Part shown: one piece after another, positions 1-7,624 of the stretch
How the letters are laid out: each line of letters starts with the position of its first letter
How positions within the stretch are numbered: position 1 is the stretch's first letter
Assembly: GCA_050942625.1 (NCBI GenBank)
Contig: JBMNNS010000014.1
Coordinates: forward strand, 1 to 27,574
Source: JBMNNS01 sp050942625
Lineage (GTDB): Bacteria > Bacillota > Dethiobacteria > DTU022 > UBA8154
Length of the DNA: 27,574 nt
Direction of reading: 5' to 3'
Translations under genes and position numbers: made by a program
The notes under the pieces: model-generated
Told to the model about the DNA's origin: nothing
Seen by the model: the letters and a program-made list of their open reading frames with translations, nothing else
Databases searched by the model: none

Positions 1-1305
1 AATTACCGTCGTAAAAATCTCGTCTTAATTATATCAATCTTTTTGCTACTTATTATATTCTTTTTACCTCTAGAAGTAAAAATTAATCTTGATGAAAACA
101 TTCGTTTATTTGAAGGCCAGGAACATTGCTTCCAATTAAAATTTCCTCTGGATCTATATGTTAAGGCAGACAAAGCCGGTATCTTGGATCTGAACGGCAC
201 CCCTTTGACAGATAGTGAATTTAACCGTCTTAAATATCATCATGACTTTGCTTTAACAGGTTTATCCCGCGGAAATGTTAGCCTGGAATTCAGCCTTTTT
301 AGGGGGTTAATACCCTTAAGACAATTAACAGTGAATGTGTTACCGGAGATGAAACTCATGGCTGGTGGGCATTCCATTGGGATTAAACTTCATGAAGAAG
401 GTGTCATCGTTGTAGGTTACTATTATTTACAAGATAACGAGAGGCTTTTTTCCCCCGCAGAGGAAGGCGGCTTGCAAATCGGCGATGTTCTCATTTTTGT
501 AAACGATAATAAGCTCAATGATATTGATAAGGCTGCAGAAATAATCAAAAAAGAATCCCAAAAAGGAAAATTATCTTTTAAAGTAAAAAGAAATGGGCAA
601 CTACTAACAATTGTAGTTAATCCTTACCTGTGTCCTGACACGGGTGAATATTGTATAGGATCTTATATAAGGGACACAGCAGCGGGTGTGGGAACTTTAA
701 CTTTTTATGATCCCGAGAAAAAATATTATGGGGCGCTTGGTCATGTTATTACCGAATTAGATTCCAATGCAAAAGTACAGATAGATGACGGTCAAATAGT
801 TAGAGCCGATATTATCAATATCAAAAAGGCACAAAGGGGTCAGCCTGGGGAAAAGGCAGGGATTTTTAGGGAAGGCAGGGATATTGTCGGGACGATTGAA
901 AAAAACACTTATTTTGGTATTTTTGGCAGGCTCCAAAATATGAAGGATTGTATAACTCCCTATCCGGATCCCCTTCCTGTAGCTCTTGCTTTCCAGGTTG
1001 AAAAAGGTCCTGCAGAAATATTAACAGTCATAAGAGGAAATAAAATAGAAAGTTTCGCTATAGAAATAGAAAAAACAACTAACCAAAATAAACCCGGCGA
1101 TCGTGGTATTATTATCAGGATTGTTGATGAAGAATTGCTGGAAGCTGCTGGTGGAATAGTCCAAGGGATGAGCGGTAGCCCTATTATTCAAAATGGTAAG
1201 CTGGTGGGGGCTGTAACCCACGTTTTTATCAATGATCCAACTAGAGGATATGGGATTTATGCAGAGTGGATGATCCAGGAAACCGAAATAATTCCAGTTT
1301 CTTAA
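1..1305 (+). CDS. spoIVB: SpoIVB, sporulation signalling serine peptidase (5' end outside window)
   Basis: SpoIVB is secreted from the forespore into the intermembrane space, where it cleaves SpoIVFA and so triggers pro-sigma-K processing by SpoIVFB. The frame is open from base 1 without a good start: a TTG at 43 would cut the hydrophobic N-terminal segment in half, so the true start lies upstream and the gene is 5'-partial. Visible in order are the end of a membrane anchor or signal (to about base 75), a PDZ domain (about 380-620) and an S55 peptidase domain. The GALGHVI motif carries the catalytic His (codon 742-744), and GMSGSP carries the nucleophilic Ser (codon 1171-1173). About 434 residues are seen, close to the family length of roughly 425-440. 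spo0A follows 86 bases later, the spoIVB-spo0A order usual in spore formers; recN would be expected just upstream. Confidence 0.95.
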   Translation, partial: NYRRKNLVLIISIFLLLIIFFLPLEVKINLDENIRLFEGQEHCFQLKFPLDLYVKADKAGILDLNGTPLTDSEFNRLKYHHDFALTGLSRGNVSLEFSLFRGLIPLRQLTVNVLPEMKLMAGGHSIGIKLHEEGVIVVGYYYLQDNERLFSPAEEGGLQIGDVLIFVNDNKLNDIDKAAEIIKKESQKGKLSFKVKRNGQLLTIVVNPYLCPDTGEYCIGSYIRDTAAGVGTLTFYDPEKKYYGALGHVITELDSNAKVQIDDGQIVRADIINIKKAQRGQPGEKAGIFREGRDIVGTIEKNTYFGIFGRLQNMKDCITPYPDPLPVALAFQVEKGPAEILTVIRGNKIESFAIEIEKTTNQNKPGDRGIIIRIVDEELLEAAGGIVQGMSGSPIIQNGKLVGAVTHVFINDPTRGYGIYAEWMIQETEIIPVS

Positions 1306-1323
1306 ATAAAATTTTTGGATAAA

Positions 1324-1352
1324 GAAGGAATTGCTTTCCAATTGTCGAATAT
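1324..1352 (+). promoter_or_regulatory. Sigma-H promoter of spo0A
   Basis: The -35 element GAAGGAATT (1324-1332) and the -10 element GTCGAATAT (1344-1352) match the Bacillus sigma-H consensus RnAGGAwWW / RnnGAATww at every specified base, with an 11-base spacer (11-12 is normal). The position, about 40 bases before the spo0A start, fits the sporulation promoter Ps known upstream of spo0A. The call rests on pattern match and context. Confidence 0.85.
1342..1349 (+). promoter_or_regulatory. Spo0A-binding 0A box
   Basis: TTGTCGAA is a perfect 0A box. It covers the last two spacer bases and most of the -10 element of the sigma-H promoter. In Bacillus subtilis, 0A boxes in the spo0A control region mediate autoregulation. 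Because this box overlaps the -10, bound Spo0A~P could block polymerase; repression or a timing role is therefore at least as likely as activation. The core 7-mer also occurs by chance inside genes in this window, so the call depends on position and on the eighth base. Confidence 0.75.
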
Positions 1353-1391
1353 TTATTTGAACGGAACTATAGTTAAGAGGAGGCCCTTTTT

Positions 1392-2186
1392 GTGCTGAAA
1401 ATATTAATAGCGGATGATAACAGAGAATTTAATGAATTATTGTCGGAATATTTTATGAAAGAAGAAGGCATGAAGGTAGTAGGCAATGCTTTTAACGGTA
1501 TGGAAGTCCTTGAATTAATTGAAAAAGAAAAACCAGATATTGTCTTATTGGATATTATTATGCCCCATCTTGATGGAATAGGTGTACTTGAAAAACTGTG
1601 GGAGAAAGACTTTTCTCCAAGGCCTAAGGTTATTATGCTTACGGCCTTTGGGCACGAAAACATTACTCAAAAGGCTGTTGAACTGGGTGCTTCTTATTAT
1701 ATATTGAAACCGTTTAACCTGGATATTTTAGCTGAAAGAGTACGCCAGTTGGCAAACGATCATGTAGAAGGGAAAAGGCCCCCTGCTGAGATATTAGGTA
1801 TCAAAAAGGAAAAAAGTGATAATTACATTGAGGAAATAACTGCTATTATCCATGAAATAGGTATTCCAGCTCATATAAAGGGATATCTGTATTTAAGGGA
1901 TGCTATTTCCATGGTGGTAAAGGAAATTGAACTTTTAGGCTCAGTTACAAAAATTCTTTATCCAAGGATTGCAGAAAAATATGAAACTACCCCAAGCCGT
2001 GTCGAACGAGCTATTCGTCATGCGATCGAAGTTGCCTGGGCAAGAAATAACATCGATACAATCAAAAAATTCTTTGGGTATACGATCAATACTGAAAAAG
2101 GCAAACCTACTAATTCAGAATTTATTGCCCTGGTAGCTGATCGCATCAGGCTAAAAAATAAAAAATATGAATACAAGGTTCAATAA
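1392..2186 (+). CDS. spo0A: Spo0A, master regulator of sporulation entry
   Basis: Spo0A is the phosphorelay response regulator that binds 0A boxes and commits the cell to sporulation. The GTG start at 1392 follows AAGAGGAGG (1375-1383). Residues 1-120 are a receiver domain with acidic pocket D8/D9, phospho-acceptor D54, T84 and K106. A charged linker follows. The C-terminal effector domain (about 143-264) has the recognition-helix region [12 protein letters not shown] near residues 200-211, characteristic of Spo0A. Length is 264 residues, as usual. It is monocistronic here: its own sigma-H promoter with a 0A box lies upstream and an intrinsic terminator lies 50 bases downstream. No unusual residues are seen. 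Confidence 0.98.
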   Translation: MLKILIADDNREFNELLSEYFMKEEGMKVVGNAFNGMEVLELIEKEKPDIVLLDIIMPHLDGIGVLEKLWEKDFSPRPKVIMLTAFGHENITQKAVELGASYYILKPFNLDILAERVRQLANDHVEGKRPPAEILGIKKEKSDNYIEEITAIIHEIGIPAHIKGYLYLRDAISMVVKEIELLGSVTKILYPRIAEKYETTPSRVERAIRHAIEVAWARNNIDTIKKFFGYTINTEKGKPTNSEFIALVADRIRLKNKKYEYKVQ

Positions 2187-2234
2187 AAAGGTTGCCAACA
2201 TAAAACGTTCTATCTCCTTATTAGTTTGAAAATG

Positions 2235-2280
2235 AAAAAACCAGCAATGCCGGTCTGTAATCGGTGGCTGGTTTTTTATT
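2235..2280 (+). terminator. Intrinsic terminator after spo0A
   Basis: AAAAAACCAGC (2235-2245) pairs with GCTGGTTTTTT (2267-2277). A further CCG/CGG pairing (2250-2252 with 2262-2264) can form inside the loop. The T-run is part of the 3' arm. The structure could terminate in both directions because the 5' arm begins with A6. Confidence 0.85.
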
Positions 2281-2320
2281 TTATATAAATCTATAAAGTT
2301 CATGCTTATTAAACATACTA

Positions 2321-2341
2321 ACATAAGACATAAGACATAAA
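2321..2341. repeat. Three tandem 7-base units ACATAAG
   Basis: ACATAAG, ACATAAG and ACATAAA follow one another directly in the spo0A-steA intergenic region. It may be a slippage product; the period of 7 does not match a helical turn, and no known operator is recognised. Confidence 0.6.
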
Positions 2342-2357
2342 TTTTTTTCATATAGTA
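2330..2357 (+). promoter_or_regulatory. Possible mother-cell (sigma-E type) promoter of the steA cluster
   Basis: CATATAGT (2349-2356) resembles the sigma-E -10 (cATAcanT), and the ATAAG at 2330-2334 lies 14 bases upstream where the ATA-type -35 is expected. CATATAGTA also fits a sigma-K -10, but no AC is placed correctly for sigma-K. The region is AT-rich, so chance matches are easy. Some promoter is needed here because a terminator precedes the gene. Confidence 0.25.
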
Positions 2358-2372
2358 AAGGTTCGTGAGGTT

Positions 2373-3503
2373 ATGGCTGCCGTCTATTTAAGTGGGATAG
2401 TTAAAAAGGATTTAAAAACAAAGCTCCTTTGTAAAAGGTTGCAGCAGGGTGATATTGCCTTGATCTCTCACCATAACCTTGATGAACTGGCCGCCCAGGA
2501 GTTGGTTGAAAAAAAAATCAAGGCAGTTATTAATAGCGTCAGCATTTTCGATGGGGAGTACCCGGCACGGGGTACGGAAATATTGTTAAAAGAAGGGGTT
2601 TATATTCTTGACAATGTAGGGGAAAAAACGTTTTCACAAGTCATGGAGGGTGAGGTTATTACCATAAGAGGAAATAACCTTTTTGCAGGCAATGTTTTTT
2701 TGGGACAGGGGAGAGTTATTAAAGCAAGTTATTTGCAAAGCAAAATGTCTCTTGCAGAAAAAAATTTGAAACGCCAGTTGGATTCTTTTGTTCAAAACAC
2801 CCTTGAATATGCCCGCAGGGAAAAGGACTTGATATTGGGAAGTTTGCAGTTTCCTACTTTAAAAACTGCAATGGAGGGCAAACATGTTTTAATAGTAGTC
2901 AGGGGAAAAAATTATAAAAATGATTTGCGGACAATAAAAGCATACATAAAAGCAGAAAAGCCAGTACTTATTGGTGTTGATGGTGGAGGAGATGCCCTTT
3001 GTGAAATGGGCTTTACACCGCATCTAATTGTTGGTGATATGGACAGTGTGGGAGATAAAACTCTGCAGAGGGCAAAAGAAATTGTTGTGCATGCTTACCC
3101 AAATGGGGTAGCTCCCGGGATGTCACGTATTGCTAAGCTGGGCTTAAAGGCCAAGGTTGTAGCAGCTCCTGGTACCAGTGAAGACATTGCCCTTTTACTA
3201 GCCTATGAAAATAAAGCAGAGCTAATTGTTGCTGTGGGTACACATTCCCATATGATTGATTTTCTTGAAAAAGGGAGAAAAGGCATGGCTTCTACCTTCC
3301 TGGTCCGCCTAAAAGTTGGAGACAAACTGGTAGATGCAAGGGGATTGACTCATCTTTACAGGAAAGGGTTAAGCTGGCAGGATTTATCGGCACTTTTAGC
3401 TGCGGCTTTTTTCCCGGTTGTTATTCTGGTGGCATTTTCCCCCCTGGTGCGGCATATTCTATACCTTTTGTGCTATAGACTTGGTTTTCCGGTAGCTCAC
3501 TAA
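2373..3503 (+). CDS. steA: SteA-like membrane-anchored protein with thiamine-pyrophosphokinase-like domain
   Basis: This 376-residue protein has an N-terminal region (1-160) of the SteA type. A domain resembling the thiamine pyrophosphokinase catalytic fold follows, with VDGGGDAL near residue 200 and GDMDS near 220. A hydrophobic C-terminal anchor lies at about residues 340-370. In Corynebacterium, SteA forms a complex with the membrane protein SteB at the division septum and affects cell separation. The next gene here is SteB/MctB-like, so the pair is kept. Active thiamine pyrophosphokinase function is unlikely, since the fold is joined to a membrane anchor and a division-type partner. ATG at 2373 is the only usable start; its SD is weak (AAAGG, 11 bases away). 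The role in Clostridia is inferred. Confidence 0.85.
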   Translation: MAAVYLSGIVKKDLKTKLLCKRLQQGDIALISHHNLDELAAQELVEKKIKAVINSVSIFDGEYPARGTEILLKEGVYILDNVGEKTFSQVMEGEVITIRGNNLFAGNVFLGQGRVIKASYLQSKMSLAEKNLKRQLDSFVQNTLEYARREKDLILGSLQFPTLKTAMEGKHVLIVVRGKNYKNDLRTIKAYIKAEKPVLIGVDGGGDALCEMGFTPHLIVGDMDSVGDKTLQRAKEIVVHAYPNGVAPGMSRIAKLGLKAKVVAAPGTSEDIALLLAYENKAELIVAVGTHSHMIDFLEKGRKGMASTFLVRLKVGDKLVDARGLTHLYRKGLSWQDLSALLAAAFFPVVILVAFSPLVRHILYLLCYRLGFPVAH

Positions 3504-3520
3504 AAGTAAAGGGTAATGGT

Positions 3521-4372
3521 GTGAAAATGGAATCAAAAAATTTCCTTTTTTCCTTGATTGCAGTATTTTTAGCACTGGGCATTGGGATTCTGGTCGGCGC
3601 CTCTATGGGGGAAAAAGCCCTTGTTATGAACCAAATTGTTGTGATTGAAAAACTAAAAGAAGAAATCATAAATTATAAAAAGGAAATTGACCATTATTTT
3701 TTACTCACTTCCCGCCTGCAAGAGGAACTTGGGCATTGGGAGTCCTTGGAAAATGACTTGGCTCCACTTTTAATTAAAAACCAGCTTCAAGAAGTTTCCC
3801 TGAAGGTTTTTTCCCAGGAAAAGTTGTCCCCTGAGGTTGAAAATTTTCTAAGGTTAAGCGATTGCACATATACAGCTTATATATTTGCTAACATTGATGC
3901 CTTTGAGGAAACAGGTATTTTAGAATTATTAAAAAAAGAACTGCAGTATGGGCCTGATACTAACGTAGGTGAGTTATTAGCAAATGAGTTAGGCAGATTG
4001 TTATTGGATGAAGAGCCGTTGTTTGGTCATAAAGTAGCAGATATTCTTCAGGCTGGAGGATTATTAGATATCCTGGAACAAGGTCCGGAAAAAGCTTTGT
4101 TTTCATCCGCAAAAAAAGAGGATATTGGGGAAAAGATGCTGTTTATTGTTGCAGGTAAAATTGAAGTTTTTCTGCAGCCAATTATTAACAGGGTTATTGA
4201 AGAAGGCGGAACAATTATTTATCTTTCCTGTAGTGACGATGAGGGTAAAAAAGAAGGTTATCTGGATGTTGTCAGCAACGCTGGAAATGTCTATCATATC
4301 AATGACTTTAGTAAATTTTTTAACAGGTTGGAACTTTTAAAGATAATACAGGAGGTAAACAGTAAAGGTTGA
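3521..4372 (+). CDS. SteB/MctB-family single-pass membrane protein
   Basis: This 283-residue protein starts at GTG 3521, 17 bases after steA. It has one N-terminal membrane helix (about residues 8-28, rich in Ala/Gly/Leu/Ile), then a coiled coil (about 40-75), then a soluble domain. This is the layout of the family often labelled copper transporter (MctB) and of SteB, the partner of SteA in Corynebacterium. I see no Cys-rich or Met-rich metal site and only one membrane helix, so a channel or transporter label is doubtful. A coiled-coil scaffold that works with SteA at the division or sporulation septum fits better, by inference from the gene pair. SteA and SteB genes are adjacent in actinobacteria as well. 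Confidence 0.8.
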   Translation: MKMESKNFLFSLIAVFLALGIGILVGASMGEKALVMNQIVVIEKLKEEIINYKKEIDHYFLLTSRLQEELGHWESLENDLAPLLIKNQLQEVSLKVFSQEKLSPEVENFLRLSDCTYTAYIFANIDAFEETGILELLKKELQYGPDTNVGELLANELGRLLLDEEPLFGHKVADILQAGGLLDILEQGPEKALFSSAKKEDIGEKMLFIVAGKIEVFLQPIINRVIEEGGTIIYLSCSDDEGKKEGYLDVVSNAGNVYHINDFSKFFNRLELLKIIQEVNSKG

Positions 4373-4378
4373 TGTTAA

Positions 4379-5035
4379 ATGTACGTTTCGGCGATAGTAC
4401 CGGCATTTAATGAAGAAGGTTGGGTGGGTAAAACAGTAGAAACCCTACTGAAGCTGCCCGAAATTGGGGAAGTTATTGTTGTGGACGATGGCTCAACGGA
4501 CAAGACTGCCCAGGAGGCTCTGGAGGCGGGGGCGACCGTATTTAGTTTTTCTACTAACAGGGGTAAAAGTCAGGCACTTCGAGAAGGTGTCCGTTTTTCA
4601 AAAGGAAAAATTTTGGCTTTTGTCGATGCTGATTTAAGAGAAAGTGCCCTTGAAATTAGGAAACTGATTCATGTTGTTGCTAAAGACGAAGCGGATATGA
4701 GTATAGCATGTTTTAAAGCCCCCAGGCGGGCAGGCCTTGGTTTTGTGAGGACGCTAGCCTACTGGGCAATCCGTTTACGAAGTGGGGAAAGGATGGCTGT
4801 ACCGCTTTCTGGACAGCGTGTTTTAAAACGTTCCCTTTGGGAAGCATTGTCATTTAAGGCTGAAGGGTTTGCTGCTGAAGTAGCATTAACCATAGAAAGC
4901 AGCAGATCTGGGTACAGGATTAAAGAAATACCGCTACAGATAACCCATCGTTTCACAGGTAACGATCTATATTCTTTTTGCCACCGGGGACGCCAATTCT
5001 TAGCAGTTTTAAAATACATCATGAAAGGGCAATAA
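4379..5035 (+). CDS. Family 2 glycosyltransferase
   Basis: This 218-residue GT-A fold enzyme is of the polyprenyl-phosphate sugar synthase or glucosyl-3-phosphoglycerate-synthase-like type. VPAFNEE opens the nucleotide-binding fold (residues 7-13), VVDDGSTD carries D36/D37, and FVDADLR (D83, D85) is the DxD metal site. No membrane segment is evident, so it probably acts at the cytoplasmic face. It starts 6 bases after the SteB-like gene and is followed one base after its stop by the MraY-like gene, so the two are probably co-translated and may act on one lipid-linked sugar. Sugar donor and acceptor cannot be read from the sequence. Confidence 0.88.
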   Translation: MYVSAIVPAFNEEGWVGKTVETLLKLPEIGEVIVVDDGSTDKTAQEALEAGATVFSFSTNRGKSQALREGVRFSKGKILAFVDADLRESALEIRKLIHVVAKDEADMSIACFKAPRRAGLGFVRTLAYWAIRLRSGERMAVPLSGQRVLKRSLWEALSFKAEGFAAEVALTIESSRSGYRIKEIPLQITHRFTGNDLYSFCHRGRQFLAVLKYIMKGQ

Positions 5036-5036
5036 G

Positions 5037-5885
5037 ATGCAAATTCCGGATAGTCCAAATTATATGGAACCACTATCTGTTTTAATAGTATTGTTGCCAC
5101 TGTTTTGTACGTACTTATTGACACCTTTGTACATTAGATGGCAGGAACGTAAAAATAATCTGGCTACTAATTACCAGGGGAAAAGCATTGTTTCTACAGG
5201 CGGGGTTATTTTTTTAATATCATTGCTTGTTCTTATTATTCCCCTGCACTATTATTTTAGGGAAGGTAAAACAATCTGGGGTTTGCTGTTTATTTATATT
5301 ACCGTGGTAGGGGTCCTGGGCATAATAGATGATCTATGGGGGGAAAAAGATTGTAAGGGGTTCCGGGGACATTTAAAAAAACTATGGCATGGAAAAGAAA
5401 TATCAACAGGTTTATACAAGGCAATCGGGGGTTTTCTAATTGCAGTTTTTGTTTCTTCTCGGCTAGGGGGGGAGATTTGGCCAGATTGGTTGGGTAAAGC
5501 CTTGTTTCTTGCCCTCTTTTCTAATTTTTTTAATCTCTTGGATACTAGGCCTGCCAGGGCAGCAAAAATATTTTTCCTTATTTCTTTGCTCCTCATCTTG
5601 CTGGGCAGGGAATACATCTGGCTTTTAATACCCTTCTGGAGCATGCTGCTGATCTATTTGTACTGGGAACTGGAAACAAAAATTATGCTGGGTGACACGG
5701 GGGCCTATATTTTAGGGGGGGCGCTTGGTTTTTACGGTATTCTTATTTTACCTCTATATATAGTTTTTATTGGAAATGCCTTGTTTTTAATTTTACATTA
5801 CTACTGTGAAAAATTTTCTCTGGGTAAATTTATTGAGGATCATAAAAGTTTGTTCTTTCTGGACAGTTTAGGCAGGAGAAAATAA
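5037..5885 (+). CDS. MraY/WecA-like polyprenyl-phosphate transferase, divergent
   Basis: This 282-residue integral membrane protein has about nine hydrophobic segments. Family motifs are visible: GIIDD with D98/D99 in the first catalytic loop, NFFNLLD with N163, N166 and D169, and MLGDTG with D220. These match the positions needed for Mg2+ and for transfer of a sugar-1-phosphate to undecaprenyl phosphate. The usual DGxDGLA stretch after the conserved Asp reads DTRPARAAK here, so this is not MraY or WecA itself but a separate subfamily. At 282 residues it is shorter than MraY (about 320-360). Together with the preceding GT2 it probably builds a lipid-linked glycan. The substrate is unknown. 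Confidence 0.8.
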   Translation: MQIPDSPNYMEPLSVLIVLLPLFCTYLLTPLYIRWQERKNNLATNYQGKSIVSTGGVIFLISLLVLIIPLHYYFREGKTIWGLLFIYITVVGVLGIIDDLWGEKDCKGFRGHLKKLWHGKEISTGLYKAIGGFLIAVFVSSRLGGEIWPDWLGKALFLALFSNFFNLLDTRPARAAKIFFLISLLLILLGREYIWLLIPFWSMLLIYLYWELETKIMLGDTGAYILGGALGFYGILILPLYIVFIGNALFLILHYYCEKFSLGKFIEDHKSLFFLDSLGRRK

Positions 5886-5887
5886 AG

Positions 5888-6985
5888 ATGATCAGCACAA
5901 AGCAGGCTTATGTAGAAAAGGTAATTTGGTCCCGGGCAGGTCTGCAATGTTTAATGGTGAGCCAGGGGGATAAAAAAGAAAAGGCCTATAATTTCCCTGC
6001 CCTAACAGGTGTAGCTGAACAGGGCAACAGAGTGGTTTTAAATACTACTGCAGTAGAGCTAAACCTTGGGAGTGGCGGTTATCACTTTGTAATTTATAAC
6101 TACGCGCAAAATAACCTTCAATTATCCCCTTCAGGACATATCATTAAATTACGGTACACCCCTTTCCAGCTAAAGGTCCAGGCTTATGAAGAAATTTTAA
6201 GCCGCAGGGACCCTGCGGCTACCTTGCAAAGGTATAAAGGTATGGGGAATACTCCAGTAGTTATTGGTGAGCTTCATAGTATGGTTGCACCCTTTGTTTT
6301 AACCATAAAAAAGTTGCACCCCGGCAGGAGAATAGTATATATTATGACCGACAGTGCTGCTCTTCCTCTTTATTTGAGTAATGTTATACACCATCTCCAA
6401 GAAGAGGGTTTGTTAAGTGGGACAATAACATGTGGCCAGGCCTTTGGTGGCGATTTAGAAACTGTAAATATCTATACTGCTTTAATTGCTGCCAGGGAGG
6501 AGCTAAAGGCAGATATTATTCTTATTACCCCTGGCCCAGGGGTAGTGGGAACTGGAACACGTTATGGTTACAGTGGAATAGAACAGGGCGAGCATATCGA
6601 TAGGGTTCACAAGCTTCGTGGGATCCCCATAGTGATCCCGCGCATAAGTTTTGCCGATAAGAGGTCAAGACATTACGGCCTGAGCCATCATACCCTGACC
6701 TCCCTTCGTGAAATTGCCTTGAATAAGGCTTTTTTACCTTTACCTTCTTTTGATAAAAAGAAGACATCTTTTATTTTAAAACAACTGCAGGAAACAGGGC
6801 TTCACAAAAAACATGATATCATTATTGTCAGACAGCGTTTATTTCAGTTTTTAAAAAAATCACCCTGTTATCTTCAAACCATGGGCAGGAAAGTGAAAGA
6901 GGATCCTGCTTTTTTTGCTGCAGTCACGGCAACAGCCATCTTTGTGAACAGATTCTGTAACTGGCCTGAAAGGTTTTTGCCTTAA
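5888..6985 (+). CDS. DUF3866 family protein of unknown function
   Basis: This 365-residue soluble protein begins at ATG 5888, 2 bases after the MraY-like gene. The sequence agrees with the DUF3866 family by recall of its conserved blocks: YKGMGNTPVVIGELHSM around residue 118, ITPGPGVVGTGTRYGYSG around residues 213-230, and a His-rich stretch SHHTLTSLRE near 264. No signal peptide or membrane helix is seen. The Gly-rich block suggests nucleotide or cofactor binding, but no function is established. Its fixed place after the glycosyltransferases and before the Nudix gene suggests a shared operon. Confidence 0.8.
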   Translation: MISTKQAYVEKVIWSRAGLQCLMVSQGDKKEKAYNFPALTGVAEQGNRVVLNTTAVELNLGSGGYHFVIYNYAQNNLQLSPSGHIIKLRYTPFQLKVQAYEEILSRRDPAATLQRYKGMGNTPVVIGELHSMVAPFVLTIKKLHPGRRIVYIMTDSAALPLYLSNVIHHLQEEGLLSGTITCGQAFGGDLETVNIYTALIAAREELKADIILITPGPGVVGTGTRYGYSGIEQGEHIDRVHKLRGIPIVIPRISFADKRSRHYGLSHHTLTSLREIALNKAFLPLPSFDKKKTSFILKQLQETGLHKKHDIIIVRQRLFQFLKKSPCYLQTMGRKVKEDPAFFAAVTATAIFVNRFCNWPERFLP

Positions 6986-7019
6986 AATGGAGAAATATAA
7001 CTTGAAAGGGGGGTTTGTT

Positions 7020-7553
7020 TTGGATCTTGTAGAAAAAACAATAAAGACCAGGCATGTTTATGAGGGAAAAATTTTGAACTTAAGGGTTGATGATGTTCTT
7101 CTACCCGACGGTTCACAGAGCAAAAGGGAAATAGTTGAACATCCAGGGGCTGTGGCCATAGTTCCAATCAATGATAAAAAGGAGGTAGTCTTTGTCAAAC
7201 AGTTCCGTAAACCTGCAGAAAAGGTTTTACTGGAGATCCCTGCCGGGACGTTAAAACCTGGTGAAACGGCAGAGTCATGTGCTCAAAGGGAATTAGCGGA
7301 GGAAACAGGTTACAGGGCCGGAAGGTTGCAAAAAATAGCTTCTTACTATTCCTCCCCTGGTTTTGTAGGGGAAAAAATATCTATTTTTTTAGCCCAGGAC
7401 TTAATAGAACAACAGGTTGAAAAACCTGCGGGAGAATTTGTTATTAAGGAACTATTCCCCCTTAGTGAGGCTTCTAGGATGATAAACGAGGGCATTATAG
7501 AAGACGGCAAAACCATCATTGGCCTTTTGTTGGCTTTAGAATATATAAAATAA
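7020..7553 (+). CDS. nudF: ADP-ribose pyrophosphatase (Nudix hydrolase)
   Basis: It hydrolyses ADP-ribose to AMP and ribose 5-phosphate. The Nudix box GX5EX7REUXEEXGU is complete at residues 76-98, with E82, R90-E91, E94-E95 and G97. The preceding VKQFRKP and LEIPAGTL are typical of NudF. I chose TTG 7020 because it follows AAAGGGGGG (7006-7014) and gives an N-terminus (MDLVEKTI) like Bacillus NudF. The in-frame ATG at 6987 would add 11 residues and has no SD. Length from 7020 is 177 residues. It closes the steA cluster, 34 bases after the DUF3866 gene. Confidence 0.92.
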   Translation: MDLVEKTIKTRHVYEGKILNLRVDDVLLPDGSQSKREIVEHPGAVAIVPINDKKEVVFVKQFRKPAEKVLLEIPAGTLKPGETAESCAQRELAEETGYRAGRLQKIASYYSSPGFVGEKISIFLAQDLIEQQVEKPAGEFVIKELFPLSEASRMINEGIIEDGKTIIGLLLALEYIK

Positions 7554-7562
7554 AGTTAATAC

Positions 7563-7589
7563 ATATTCTCCATGGTGGTTACATAATTA
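7563..7589 (+). promoter_or_regulatory. Candidate sigma-E promoter of spoIIM
   Basis: ATATT (7563-7567) and CATAATTA (7582-7589) are separated by 14 bases. They match the sigma-E -35 (ATATt) and the CATA half of its -10; the second half of the -10 is poor. spoIIM is a sigma-E gene in Bacillus subtilis, which raises the prior. The site lies about 35 bases before the spoIIM start. Confidence 0.5.
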
Positions 7590-7624
7590 TTATTTAGAGG
7601 ACAACCCAAAAAAAGGAGAATACT

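Noticed and set aside
2373..3503. Thiamine pyrophosphokinase
   Set aside because: Only the fold motifs are shared. The extra N-terminal region, the C-terminal membrane anchor and the SteB-like neighbour identify the SteA family.
3521..4372. Copper transporter label for the SteB/MctB-like protein
   Set aside because: One membrane helix, a coiled coil, and no visible Met or Cys metal motifs; pairing with SteA speaks for a septal role.
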